This document shows, piece after piece, positions 18,498 through 26,555 of a stretch of DNA of 64,000 nt. A model generated the notes under the pieces. It worked only from the letters and a program-made list of their open reading frames with translations. It was not told the origin of the DNA and ran no database searches. The stretch comes from Saccharibacillus sp. CPCC 101409 (GTDB lineage Bacteria; Bacillota; Bacilli; Paenibacillales; Paenibacillaceae), in contig NZ_JAULSA010000019.1 in NCBI RefSeq assembly GCF_030518235.1, positions 1-64,000 of the forward strand. Direction: 5' to 3'. Each line of letters begins with the position of its first letter. The stretch's first letter is position 1. The translations under genes were made by a program, and so were the position numbers.

Positions 18498-18866
18498 GTG
18501 GAATTTATTTTTACCATCGGACAAACAGCGAAAAAAATCGGCATCAATATCGGCGCAATCCGGTTCTATGAACGTAAAGGGCTGCTGGAAGCGGTAGAAC
18601 GCGACGAAAACAACAACCGCCTGTACAGCGACTACGATATAGGCTGGCTGCATTTTATCAAGTGCCTGCGGGCAACCGGCATGAGCGTCGAAGAGATCAA
18701 AAGTTATTATGAGCTGGTCAAAACGGGGATCTCCACGCTGCCCGAACGAACACGCTTGATCGAGGATCAAAGAAAAAAGCTGCTCGAAGAAATCGAAGTC
18801 AAACGCGTTCAGCTTGTACATCTGGACGAGAAGCTGGAACGGTATTACCGGGGCGAGAATTACTGA
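18498..18866 (+). CDS. MerR family transcriptional regulator
   Basis: A 122-residue MerR-type regulator. The winged helix covers about residues 5-72 (GINIGAIRFYERKGLLEAVERD), followed by a long dimerisation helix (about 78-115) rich in Glu, Lys and Arg. No metal-binding cysteine cluster is seen; the only Cys, near position 57, lies in the DNA-binding domain. The inducer is therefore probably organic, as in the AdhR/BmrR-like group, but that is inference. The GTG start has only a short-spaced GAGGAA ahead of it. It probably controls the divergent SDR gene. Confidence 0.85.
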   Translation: MEFIFTIGQTAKKIGINIGAIRFYERKGLLEAVERDENNNRLYSDYDIGWLHFIKCLRATGMSVEEIKSYYELVKTGISTLPERTRLIEDQRKKLLEEIEVKRVQLVHLDEKLERYYRGENY

Positions 18867-19913
18867 ATGAACAAGCGAAAAAGAGCCGGATTATCCATGT
18901 TCCCGCGCCGCATCCGTTCATCCCGGCCCAAAGCCGCGCCGCGCAGCCGGCTGTTTAGTATCGCAATCGTGCCGGGCATTCTTTCCCTGATTATTTTCGG
19001 CAGCGAAACGCTGGTCCGACCCGACACGGCCGCTTACGGACTGATTGGGCTTTCTCCGGAAACTGCCGCCGCTTCTACGATTGCTGCCGATCCCGTGCCG
19101 GAGTTAAGCAGCCGGAACGACGACAGCCCGAATCTGTACGATTTGAAGCTGCGCAGTCCCAACGCCGTCTTGATTTCTCTTGACGACGGCAGCATGCTGT
19201 TCAAGAAAAACATCAACCAGCAGATCTATCCCGCTTCGCTCACCAAAATGATGACGGTGCTGGTGGCGCTGGAGAATCTGACCGATTTGAAGCATAAAGT
19301 CCGGCTGCCGAACGAAATTTTCCCCGCTTTGTACGAAGAAGGCGCGTCGATGGCCGGATTCGTGCCGGGCGAAGAAGTCAAAGCGGAGGACCTGCTGTAC
19401 GGATCGCTGCTGCCTTCAGGAGCGGATGCTTCGCTGGGACTGGCACTGGACACGGCGGGCTCGGAAAAAGCGTTTATCGCCAAAATGAATGCCAAAGCGG
19501 CGGAGCTGGGGATGACGAATACGCATTTTGCCAATGTGACCGGGCTGCAAAGCAAGCAGCATTACAGTAGCGTCAAAGATATGGCGATTCTGTTGGAGTA
19601 CGCGCTGAAAAACCCGGAGTTCCGCAAATTGTTTACGGCGCAGCGTCATTCCATCGCCCCGACCAACGGACATCCGGACGGCATAACGGTACGCAGCACG
19701 CTGTTCCAAAGCGCGGCGACCCTTCAATTTCCCGACGGAGAAATCCTGGGCGGCAAAACCGGATATACAAGCGCGGCGGGACTTTGTCTGGCTTCGCTGG
19801 CGGTAAAAGACGGCAAAGAATACATTCTGGTTACGACGGGAGCGAAAGGCGATCATACGACGGACCCTTATCATATCGAGGATGCGCTGAGCGTTTATAC
19901 CCATCTCAATTAA
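18867..19913 (+). CDS. D-alanyl-D-alanine carboxypeptidase (DacF/PBP5-like)
   Basis: Trims the terminal D-Ala from peptidoglycan stem peptides. After a basic N-terminus there is one hydrophobic segment (about 30-47), a signal sequence or anchor. The S11-family motifs are SLTK (Ser124, Lys127), SGA (Ser184 to Ala186, where SGN is usual) and KTG (Lys297). The C-terminal beta-rich domain of PBP5 is absent; the protein ends soon after the catalytic domain, at 348 residues. It starts at ATG immediately after the MerR stop. The next gene has its own SOS-type promoter. Confidence 0.88.
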   Translation: MNKRKRAGLSMFPRRIRSSRPKAAPRSRLFSIAIVPGILSLIIFGSETLVRPDTAAYGLIGLSPETAAASTIAADPVPELSSRNDDSPNLYDLKLRSPNAVLISLDDGSMLFKKNINQQIYPASLTKMMTVLVALENLTDLKHKVRLPNEIFPALYEEGASMAGFVPGEEVKAEDLLYGSLLPSGADASLGLALDTAGSEKAFIAKMNAKAAELGMTNTHFANVTGLQSKQHYSSVKDMAILLEYALKNPEFRKLFTAQRHSIAPTNGHPDGITVRSTLFQSAATLQFPDGEILGGKTGYTSAAGLCLASLAVKDGKEYILVTTGAKGDHTTDPYHIEDALSVYTHLN

Positions 19914-19916
19914 ATG

Positions 19917-19960
19917 TGGAAAAAGAACATCCGTTCGGATATAATACAAACATACGTTCC
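19917..19960 (+). promoter_or_regulatory. Promoter with two LexA boxes ahead of gene 19981
   Basis: TATAAT (19940-19945) lies 17 bases from a weak -35, TGGAAA (19917-19922). AGAACATCCGTTCG (19924-19937) fills the spacer and CAAACATACGTTCC (19947-19960) follows the -10. The first has a perfect GAAC-N4-GTTC core and the second differs at one core base. Boxes overlapping the core promoter are the usual arrangement for LexA repression. Confidence 0.7.
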
Positions 19961-19980
19961 GTTCGGAAGGAAGTGCGAAG

Positions 19981-20271
19981 ATGGGGATCAATGTTTTGGA
20001 ACAGCGTGTGTTGGGGATGCTGCGACGCTATCGCTGGAGTTTGTTCAAACGCCTGTCGATGGCCAAACTGGTGCAGGGCAGCGGGGGAGAGTTTCGCGAA
20101 GTGACGATTGCGCTGATCAATCTGGAGCAGGAAGCTTATATCCGCTGGCCGGACAAGTCTTCGCTGCATCATATCGTACTGCGGCGCAAAGCTTACGGCC
20201 GGCGCGCTTTCGGCTTCCCGGTAATATCGGATCACAAACTAAGCGATCGCCGGACGGCGCAGCATAAATAA
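19981..20271 (+). CDS. Small winged-helix-like protein, probably SOS-controlled
   Basis: A 96-residue basic protein that I do not recognise. Helical stretches LEQRVLGMLRRY, SMAKLVQG and REVTIALINLEQE are followed by a beta-like YIRWPDKSSLHHIVLRR, a pattern that would fit a winged helix-turn-helix fold. The tail is Arg/Lys/His-rich. It has a good ribosome site (GGAAGGAAG). Its promoter carries two LexA-type boxes, so DNA damage should induce it. There is no membrane segment. A DNA-binding or cell-cycle role is inference only. Confidence 0.7.
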   Translation: MGINVLEQRVLGMLRRYRWSLFKRLSMAKLVQGSGGEFREVTIALINLEQEAYIRWPDKSSLHHIVLRRKAYGRRAFGFPVISDHKLSDRRTAQHK

Positions 20272-20293
20272 AGGCGGGACACTGCGGGGTCGA

Positions 20294-20470
20294 TCAGACT
20301 CCGCCCGAGCTTGCCAGCGCGACGAGCGAAACGATAATCAGCAGGACGCAGACCAGCGCGATTCCGAAAAAGAGCCGGACCTGCTTGCGGCTGCGCCTTA
20401 CAACGGCAATCGAACCCAGAACGACGGATACGGCGAATACGAAAAAAGAAATAGACATCAAATCGGCCAA
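20294..20470 (-). CDS. Small two-helix membrane protein
   Basis: A 58-residue hydrophobic protein with two predicted membrane helices (about 5-23 and 33-53) joined by a basic loop RRSRKQVR. I do not recognise the family. I chose the TTG at 20470 because AAGGAG lies 8 bases upstream; an in-frame ATG at 20506 would add 12 residues but has no ribosome site. It lies downstream of lexA on the same strand, separated by a terminator. Confidence 0.5.
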   Translation of the reverse strand: MADLMSISFFVFAVSVVLGSIAVVRRSRKQVRLFFGIALVCVLLIIVSLVALASSGGV

Positions 20471-20565
20471 AGCGGACACTCCTTGCGCGGCGGAATAAAC
20501 GAACATACATCAGAATAGCATAAACGGAAAGCGGCAGGAAGAGGTTAAACCCGTCGGTTTCGCAC

Positions 20566-20602
20566 ATAAAAACTCCCCCGGCGACGAGACTCGGGGGAGT
20601 TA
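20566..20602 (-). terminator. Rho-independent terminator of lexA
   Basis: On the minus strand AACTCCCCCG pairs with CGGGGGAGTT and is followed by TTTTT. It lies 36 bases after the lexA stop. Confidence 0.88.
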
Positions 20603-20637
20603 TTTGCGACCGTGCTCCTGAAGAAGCCAAACGCGGC

Positions 20638-21264
20638 TCAATGAAAATTGCGGAACAGGCCGACCACTTTACCCAGAATCGTGACGTGCGTCAGCCGAAG
20701 CGGCTCGTAAGTGGGATTCTCGGGTTGGAGACGAATATGATCTTTTTCTTTGTAGAACGTTTTGACCGTCGCTTCGTCTTCTTCGGTCATCGCCACGACG
20801 ATATCGCCGTTATTGGCGGTTTGCTGCTGGCGCACCACGACGTAGTCGCCGTTGTTGATGCCGGCTTCGATCATACTGTTGCCCACGACCGACAGCATGA
20901 ACACCTGGTCGTCGCCCACCATCGCTTGAGGCAGCGGGAAGTAATCTTCGATGTTCTCGGTAGCCGTGATCGGCAAGCCCGCCGTAACTTTGCCGACAAC
21001 CGGAACGCGCCGGATTGTGGCGGCGAACAGGTTGTTGTTCTCCGACTCTTCAAGACCGAGCAGTTCGATCGCGCGAGGCTTGGTCGGGTCGCGGCGGATC
21101 AGGCCTTTCTTCTCCAAACGATCCAGATGTCCGTGAACCGTCGAACTGGACGCCAGGCCTACCGCTTCGCCGATTTCGCGGACGGAAGGCGGATAACCTT
21201 TCGATTTGACTTCGGTGCGAATAAATTCCAAAATGGCCTGTTGGCGTATGGATATCTTCGACAT
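20638..21264 (-). CDS. lexA: LexA repressor
   Basis: Master repressor of the SOS response, which cleaves itself when RecA filaments form. The N-terminal winged helix covers residues 1-65 ([25 protein letters not shown]). The self-cleavage site is Ala95-Gly96 in [10 protein letters not shown], and the catalytic dyad is Ser130 (GNSMIEAG) and Lys168. The length of 208 is normal. Its promoter contains LexA-type boxes, so it should be autoregulated. It is divergent from the LysM gene, as lexA is from yneA in B. subtilis. Confidence 0.98.
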   Translation of the reverse strand: MSKISIRQQAILEFIRTEVKSKGYPPSVREIGEAVGLASSSTVHGHLDRLEKKGLIRRDPTKPRAIELLGLEESENNNLFAATIRRVPVVGKVTAGLPITATENIEDYFPLPQAMVGDDQVFMLSVVGNSMIEAGINNGDYVVVRQQQTANNGDIVVAMTEEDEATVKTFYKEKDHIRLQPENPTYEPLRLTHVTILGKVVGLFRNFH

Positions 21265-21344
21265 ATCGTTTCAACCCCATCCATTATCATTGATTTTGAA
21301 AACACCGGGAAAAGAAAAACGCCTCCCGAATGCTATATGGGCAA

Positions 21345-21384
21345 ATTATAACATAGAACTTCCGTTCGCACAAACGTAAGTTCT
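21345..21384 (-). promoter_or_regulatory. lexA promoter with two LexA-type boxes
   Basis: On the minus strand TTGTGC (21368-21373) and an extended TG-N-TATAAT (-10 at 21345-21350) are 17 bases apart. AGAACTTCCGTTCG (21355-21368) occupies the spacer, and CAAACGTAAGTTCT (21371-21384) overlaps the upstream end of the -35. Confidence 0.75.
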
Positions 21385-21433
21385 GCGGATTTTAAGCCGT
21401 TTTGACGCTGTTCGCAATACGAACAAATTTTCG

Positions 21434-21512
21434 CGAACAAATGTTCCAAAACCTCTTGTTCGAAACGTATGTTCGTGCTATAGTAATCCGCATAGGGCAG
21501 AACAAACGTTTG
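21434..21512 (+). promoter_or_regulatory. LysM (yneA-like) promoter with LexA boxes
   Basis: TTGTTC (21456-21461), 17 bases, TATAGT (21479-21484) form the promoter. CGAACAAATGTTCC (21434-21447) matches the full LexA consensus. A weaker box, GAAACGTATGTTCG (21462-21475), fills the spacer, and AGAACAAACGTTTG (21499-21512) follows the -10. Confidence 0.75.
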
Positions 21513-21526
21513 GGAGAGTGTTGAGG

Positions 21527-21910
21527 ATGCCAAAATATACGACTTATAAAAGTATTTACGAAGCGGGACAAGAGCAGAGCGCGGCGGCTGTTCAACCATC
21601 TTTACATAGCGGAAGATTTCCGCGCTACCGCTTGACGAGAAGCGGCGCGGTCAGACTGCGGCTGCTGCTGGTCGTCATGATCGGCTTGTTCGCGGGAAGC
21701 GGCGTTGTGCATGCGCTGCAAAGCGGCAGTGCGCAAGCCGAGGTCCATCGGGTTGTCGTAAGCGAAGGCGATACGCTCTGGTCCATCGCGGAACGCAACA
21801 AACCGAGCGACGCGGATACGCGGATTTTCATAGTGGGAATCCAGCAGAAGAACAACTTGACCGGCAGCGAAATTTATGCGGGCGACGAACTGATTCTTCC
21901 GAATTTTTAA
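21527..21910 (+). CDS. LysM-domain membrane protein (YneA-like)
   Basis: A 127-residue protein with a basic cytoplasmic N-terminus, one membrane segment (about residues 43-62) and an outward LysM domain (about 72-127; VVVSEGDTLWSIAERN ... IYAGDELILPNF). The arrangement and its position divergent from lexA match YneA, the SOS-induced inhibitor of cell division in B. subtilis. The N-terminal part is longer than in YneA. ATG 21527 is supported by GGGAG ten bases upstream. LexA boxes lie in its promoter. Confidence 0.82.
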   Translation: MPKYTTYKSIYEAGQEQSAAAVQPSLHSGRFPRYRLTRSGAVRLRLLLVVMIGLFAGSGVVHALQSGSAQAEVHRVVVSEGDTLWSIAERNKPSDADTRIFIVGIQQKNNLTGSEIYAGDELILPNF

Positions 21911-21961
21911 CGAACCGAATCATAAGGCGATCGGCCTTCGGCCGTTCGGCCGAAAAGACGT

Positions 21962-21999
21962 AAGAGCTTGCGGGGCGCGTGCCTTGACAAGCTCTTTTG
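21962..21999 (+). terminator. Terminator after the LysM gene
   Basis: AAGAGCTTG pairs with CAAGCTCTT around a 17-base loop, followed by TTGTT. Confidence 0.6.
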
Positions 22000-22042
22000 T
22001 TCGTGTCAAAGTGATAAGGAGTATGTCGCGAGGAGGTACGTT

Positions 22043-22240
22043 ATGGATATCGATGCTTTGGTCGGCCGGATCAACGAACTGGCCCGTAAACATAAAGCCG
22101 AAGGGCTGAGCGAAGAAGAAGCCGAGGAGCGCACCCGTTTGCGCGAGATTTACCTCGGAAACGTTCGCCGCAATTTCCGTCAGCAGCTCGATTCGATCGA
22201 GTGGACGGATGAAGAACAAGGCGGCGGAAAGCTTCACTAA
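22043..22240 (+). CDS. DUF896 family protein (YnzC-like)
   Basis: A 65-residue protein of the DUF896 family, seen from the N-terminal helical pair RINELARKHKAEGLSEEEAEER and the REIYLGNVRRNFRQQLDSI segment. B. subtilis YnzC lies in the SOS yneA-yneB-ynzC operon, and here too it follows the LysM gene, though with a terminator between. The function is not established. ATG 22043 has a perfect AGGAGG seven bases upstream. Confidence 0.88.
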   Translation: MDIDALVGRINELARKHKAEGLSEEEAEERTRLREIYLGNVRRNFRQQLDSIEWTDEEQGGGKLH

Positions 22241-22377
22241 AAGAGAGCATCCGGGTAACCGCGATTTTGCGCACGCGCCCGCAGAAAAAACGGCTCGCCG
22301 GTTCGCGGATGGGAGTGCCGCGAGGCGGCGGGTCTTTTTGCTATAAAGAATGAACAGAATGCTAAGGGGGAAAACGC

Positions 22378-22905
22378 ATGTCCCGTTCGTGGGAAAGGCA
22401 AGTCCGCAAAAACCAGCACAAAGTCAACACATTAAGGCAAAAAACGGGTCAGGACCGGATCGGCGCTCAGGGAAAACAAACGTTTGAAGTCTACAAAGGG
22501 CGCAATTACATGTTCCCGGTGTTTCTGCTTATTATCGCTTTGTTCCTGACGATTATGACGATTGCGGCGCAAAATGCGAACGTGGAAGGCTCCACGGGCA
22601 CTTCCTACTGGTTTATTATCGTGATGTATCTGGTACTGGCGGTGATTATGTTCCTGCGTCGTCCGTACCTGCGCATCGGCAAAGACCGGATCTCGACGAT
22701 CCGCTTCAACCGCGAACGCACGCTGATGGCGGGCGATATCTCGAAGTTCCGGATCGAAAAAGGATTCGTGACGGTCGAAACCAAAGGCAAAAGCGCCAAC
22801 TGGATCTTTTCGCGTTTTCTTAAACTGTTCAATACGCAGGAGATCGGCGGGCGCCTGGAAGAATTCGCGGCGCAGCATCAGATTCCGGTGGAAAGAAAGC
22901 AGTAA
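22378..22905 (+). CDS. Two-helix membrane protein, unknown function
   Basis: A 175-residue protein with a basic N-terminus, two membrane helices (about 45-65 and 77-97) and a cytoplasmic C-terminal domain of about 75 residues whose alternating strands (YLRIGKDRISTIRF, FRIEKGFVTVET) recall bacterial PH-like YdbT/YvbH-type domains. I do not recognise a named family. The start is ATG 22378 after AAGGGGG. Confidence 0.7.
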   Translation: MSRSWERQVRKNQHKVNTLRQKTGQDRIGAQGKQTFEVYKGRNYMFPVFLLIIALFLTIMTIAAQNANVEGSTGTSYWFIIVMYLVLAVIMFLRRPYLRIGKDRISTIRFNRERTLMAGDISKFRIEKGFVTVETKGKSANWIFSRFLKLFNTQEIGGRLEEFAAQHQIPVERKQ

Positions 22906-22938
22906 CACGACAATACAGGGAAGAGCGAGGGGACGAAA

Positions 22939-23736
22939 ATGACGGTAAAAGCGGTTATATTCGATCTGGACGATACGCTGCTCTGGGACGAGCGCAGCGT
23001 AAAAGAAGCGTTTCAGGCGGCTTCGCGGCAAGCGGCCGAGCGGACGGGAATCGATCCCGAAGCTCTGGAAGAAGCGGTACGCAGCCGCGCGCGCGAGCTG
23101 TATGCCGGCTACGAGACGTATCCGTTCACCCAGGCGATCGGGATCAGCCCGTTCGAAGGGCTGTGGGCGCGGTTCGACAAAGGCGAGCAGCCGGAATTCC
23201 GCAAGCTGCAGGAGATCGCGCCGGTCTATCGCAAAGAAGCGTGGCGGTCGGGCCTGGCCGATCTCGGCGTCGAGAACGAAGCGCTGGCGGGCGAGCTGGC
23301 CGACCTGTTCGCCGCGGAGCGCCGCGCGCGTCCGCTGGTCTACGAGGAAACGTACGAAGTGCTCGACGAGCTTAAAGGCCGCGTGAAGCTGCTGCTGCTG
23401 ACCAACGGATGTCCGTCGCTTCAGCAGGAGAAACTGGACGGCGTGCCGCAGCTTGTGCCTTATTTCGACCATATCGTCATCTCCGGCACGTTCGGCAAAG
23501 GCAAACCGGACCCGGCGATCTTCAGCCATGCGCTGGGACTGCTCGGCGTGGAGCCGGAAGAAGCGCTGATGGTCGGGGACAAGCAGAGCACGGATATTCG
23601 CGGCGCGCTGGATTCGGGCATTCCTTCGGTTTGGATCAACCGCGGCGGCCGTGCGCCCCACTCGGGCATCGTTCCCGTGCACCAGATCGATTCCCTGCGC
23701 GAACTCCCGGAACTTGCGGGAATCCGCGTTTCTTAA
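22939..23736 (+). CDS. HAD-family hydrolase
   Basis: A 265-residue phosphatase-like protein of the haloacid dehalogenase superfamily. Motif I is FDLDDTLLW (Asp9, Asp11), motif II LLTNG, motif III the lysine in GKGKPDPAIF, and motif IV VGDKQSTDIRGAL. A large helical cap domain (about 15-110) makes it subclass I, like YsaA/YjjG-type nucleotidases. The substrate is unknown. A terminator follows. Confidence 0.88.
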   Translation: MTVKAVIFDLDDTLLWDERSVKEAFQAASRQAAERTGIDPEALEEAVRSRARELYAGYETYPFTQAIGISPFEGLWARFDKGEQPEFRKLQEIAPVYRKEAWRSGLADLGVENEALAGELADLFAAERRARPLVYEETYEVLDELKGRVKLLLLTNGCPSLQQEKLDGVPQLVPYFDHIVISGTFGKGKPDPAIFSHALGLLGVEPEEALMVGDKQSTDIRGALDSGIPSVWINRGGRAPHSGIVPVHQIDSLRELPELAGIRVS

Positions 23737-23756
23737 CGAACCGGCGTCACGGTTTT

Positions 23757-23787
23757 CCGTCCGCCCGCTGAGGCGGGCGGATTTTTT
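23757..23787 (+). terminator. Rho-independent terminator
   Basis: CCGCCCGC and GCGGGCGG form the stem around TGAG and are followed by ATTTTTTG. Confidence 0.88.
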
Positions 23788-23910
23788 GTCGGCGGAGCCG
23801 AATCCGCGAGACGAGACAAATCGGCGGCGGTTCCGGCGGGCGGAATTGGGGTATTGAACTAGACCCAAAAGGATACAGGCACAACAAATCGAAAAAGGAG
23901 GAGTGCGGCT

Positions 23911-24852
23911 GTGGAACTTTATTTTCTCGGCACCAACGCGGGACTGCCGACCACGCAGCGCAATGTGACGTCTGTCGCGCTCCGCATGCTGGAAGAACGG
24001 CGCTCGTCCTGGCTGTTCGACTGCGGGGAAGCGACGCAGCATCAGATCCTGCATTCGCCGATCAAACTGAGCCGGCTTGAAAAGATATTTATTACGCATA
24101 TGCACGGCGACCACGTCTTCGGACTGCCGGGTCTGCTGTCCAGCCGGGCTTCCCAGGAAGCAAGCGCGCCGCTTACGATCTACGGACCTCCCGGTCTGCG
24201 GCGGTTTCTGGAGGTGACGCTTCAAACTACGCAAAGCCGGATCGATTTCGAGCTGGAGATCGTCGAACATACAGGCGGTTTGCTGTTCGAGGATGCCCAG
24301 ATCAAAGTGGAATCCGAAGCGCTGGAGCACCGGATCGAAAGCTACGGATACCGGATTACGGAAAAAGACCGTCCGGGCAGCCTCAATATGGAGCTGCTGC
24401 GCGAATGGGGCGTGCGTCCGGGCCCGGAATACGGTAAGCTTAAAAGCGGAATGAGCATTACGGTGGAAGGCCGCACGATTACGCCGGACCAGGTTCTGGG
24501 TCCGCCCAAGCGCGGCCGCATCGTGACGATTCTGGGCGATACGCGTCCCACGGCGGGGATCCGTCCGCTTGCGGCGGGCGCCGATCTGCTTGTGCACGAA
24601 GCAACGTTTACCGAAGAATTTGCGGATCTTGCGCATAAATATTACCACAGTACGGCTGTACAGGCGGCTTCCGAAGCGCGGGACGCGGGAGTGGGAGAAC
24701 TGATTCTGACGCATTTCAGCTCCCGCTACAAAGATCTCGAACAGCTGGAGCCGCTGCTCGAAGAAGCGCGAAGCGTATTTGCGAATACACAGCTGGCGAT
24801 GGAACATCGGTCTTATCCGGTGCGGCCGGCTCAAGACAAAGAAAAGGAATGA
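23911..24852 (+). CDS. rnz: Ribonuclease Z
   Basis: Endonuclease that removes tRNA 3' trailers. The metallo-beta-lactamase motif HMHGDH (His63, His65, Asp67, His68) is intact, with the family FLGTNAGLPTTQRNVTS start, GDTRP and the C-terminal LTHFSSRY. The length of 313 is normal. The GTG start follows AAAAAGGAGGAG. The HAD gene follows after 7 bp, and the fpg-like gene after that, which suggests one operon. Confidence 0.96.
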   Translation: MELYFLGTNAGLPTTQRNVTSVALRMLEERRSSWLFDCGEATQHQILHSPIKLSRLEKIFITHMHGDHVFGLPGLLSSRASQEASAPLTIYGPPGLRRFLEVTLQTTQSRIDFELEIVEHTGGLLFEDAQIKVESEALEHRIESYGYRITEKDRPGSLNMELLREWGVRPGPEYGKLKSGMSITVEGRTITPDQVLGPPKRGRIVTILGDTRPTAGIRPLAAGADLLVHEATFTEEFADLAHKYYHSTAVQAASEARDAGVGELILTHFSSRYKDLEQLEPLLEEARSVFANTQLAMEHRSYPVRPAQDKEKE

Positions 24853-24859
24853 ACCGGCA

Positions 24860-25666
24860 ATGGCGAATAAAAGTGCTTTTCTGATCGATCTGGACGGAAC
24901 GCTGTATCACGGGGAACGCATGGTGGCCGGTGCGGACGAGCTGATCCGGGCGCTGGAGGAGCGGAAGATCCCGTTTCTGTTCCTGACCAACAACTCCTCC
25001 GCTTCTCCGGAAACGGTCGCGCTGCGGCTCAATAAAATGGGCATTCCCGCCCGTCCGGAGCAGGTGTGCACTTCGTCGATGGCCGCCGCGGCGTATATAG
25101 CCGGCAGAAAGCCGGGAGCTTCCGTGGCGGTATTCGGCGAAGCCGGACTGCGCGGAGCGGTATCCGCGGCCGGACTGAAGGAGTTCGATGCAGGCGGAGA
25201 CCGTCCCGACGTGGTGCTGCAGGGGATCGACCGCGAATTCTCATACGAAAAGCTGGCGCAGGCCGGCAGATGGGTGCTGGCCGGAGCGGAGTTCGTGCTG
25301 ACCAATCCCGATCTGCTGCTGCCGTCCGAAGGCGGGCTGATGCCGGGAGCCGGAACGCTGGGCGCTTCGATCGAATCGATGACCGGAACCAAGCCGGCCG
25401 TGATCGGCAAACCGTCTCCGATTCTGATGAATTTCGCATTCAATCTGCTGGGCAGAAGCGCTTCCGAAGTCACGGTAATCGGCGACAATATGATGACCGA
25501 TATCAAAGCGGGCGCCGATTCGGGCTGCGGTTCGCTGCTGGTGCTGACGGAAGAAGGCGTAACGACGCCGCACAATCTGGAGCGTCACAAGCAGTTGGCC
25601 GGCGCGGAGCCGGACCTCGTTATGCACAGTCTGTACGAAGTCAAAGAGTGGGTACTAAGCCGATAG
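24860..25666 (+). CDS. HAD-IIA family hydrolase (NagD/YutF-like)
   Basis: A 268-residue phosphatase of HAD subclass IIA. Motif I is IDLDGTLYHG (Asp10, Asp12), motif II FLTNNSSASP, and motif IV VIGDNMMTDIKAG; the C2 cap lies between. Relatives dephosphorylate small phosphate esters such as p-nitrophenyl phosphate and glycerol phosphates. ATG 24860 follows AAAGGA; the open frame continues further upstream into rnz but has no better start. Confidence 0.92.
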   Translation: MANKSAFLIDLDGTLYHGERMVAGADELIRALEERKIPFLFLTNNSSASPETVALRLNKMGIPARPEQVCTSSMAAAAYIAGRKPGASVAVFGEAGLRGAVSAAGLKEFDAGGDRPDVVLQGIDREFSYEKLAQAGRWVLAGAEFVLTNPDLLLPSEGGLMPGAGTLGASIESMTGTKPAVIGKPSPILMNFAFNLLGRSASEVTVIGDNMMTDIKAGADSGCGSLLVLTEEGVTTPHNLERHKQLAGAEPDLVMHSLYEVKEWVLSR

Positions 25667-25684
25667 AGAAAGGGAAGATGAAGC

Positions 25685-26512
25685 ATGCCGGAACTGCCGG
25701 AAATCGAGCATTATCGCAGACAGCTTGGACAATGGATACTGGACCGTCCGATCGGGCGGGTTCAATTGAATAACGCAGGCAGCACGGACGTATCGCCGGA
25801 AGAATTCTCGGAGGCTTTGACGGGCCGCAGCATATTGTTCCTGGAGCGCAGAGGCACGTTTCTGATTCTGCATCTGGACAACGGGCACCGGCTGCTGATC
25901 GCGCTGGCCAAAGACGGCGCGCTGCACTGCGGCGAAGCGGGCGCCAAGCCTCCGTTCGCGGCGCAGGCGGAGCTGGAATTGGGCGACCGGACCCTGTGGA
26001 TCGGCGGACGCGGCAGCGTGCTGCGGCTGCTTACGGTTAGAGGGCTCGACGATGTGCTGAAAGCGCTGGGCGGCGATCCGTTTTCGCGCCAGGTCACTCC
26101 GGAATCTTTTGCCAAACTGTTCAAGAAACGGCGCGGCGCGCTGCGCAGCACGCTGACGGGCCAGAAAACGGTCTCCGGGATCGGCCCCCGCTATGCGGAC
26201 GAGATCGCTTTTGCCGCGGGGCTGCTGCCTTCGGTCAAAGTACAGGACCTGAACGACGAAAGCGTCGCGCGCCTGTACGAAGCGATGCAGCGCATCCTGC
26301 TGGAAGCTTCGGATGCCGGCGGCTGCCTGCAAACGCCGCTTTATGAAGGCGATACGCTGACGGGCGGCTACCTGAACCAGTGCCGCGTGTACGAGCGCGA
26401 AGGACAGCCGTGCACGCCGGAAGGCGCGAAAGTCGAAAAAATGGACGTATCGGGCAAAAAAGCCTACTACTGTCCGCAGTGCCAGTACGAGCAGACGCCC
26501 GTTTTTTCCTGA
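25685..26512 (+). CDS. Fpg/MutM-like DNA glycosylase family protein, divergent
   Basis: A 275-residue member of the formamidopyrimidine-DNA glycosylase family, which excises oxidised purines. The catalytic N-terminus PELPE is kept after Met1. Several key positions differ from true Fpg: the lysine of RRGKY is Thr58 (RRGTF), the H2TH segment reads GIGPRYADE where GLGNIYADE is usual, and the C-terminal zinc finger has PC-TPEG and CPQC, so one of four cysteines is missing. It may be a specialised or DNA-binding-only paralogue. It lies in the rnz-HAD operon. Confidence 0.85.
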   Translation: MPELPEIEHYRRQLGQWILDRPIGRVQLNNAGSTDVSPEEFSEALTGRSILFLERRGTFLILHLDNGHRLLIALAKDGALHCGEAGAKPPFAAQAELELGDRTLWIGGRGSVLRLLTVRGLDDVLKALGGDPFSRQVTPESFAKLFKKRRGALRSTLTGQKTVSGIGPRYADEIAFAAGLLPSVKVQDLNDESVARLYEAMQRILLEASDAGGCLQTPLYEGDTLTGGYLNQCRVYEREGQPCTPEGAKVEKMDVSGKKAYYCPQCQYEQTPVFS

Positions 26513-26555
26513 GCCGTAAATCGGGACGTCGGCAAACGCGAAAGGAGCGGAGGAT

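Noticed and set aside
21984-22018. Promoter starting TTGACA before the DUF896 gene
   Set aside because: No -10 at a proper distance, and the TTGACA is part of the terminator stem-loop region.
22432-24834. 800-residue minus-strand open frame
   Set aside because: Runs opposite a membrane protein, a HAD hydrolase and rnz, all with clear motifs.
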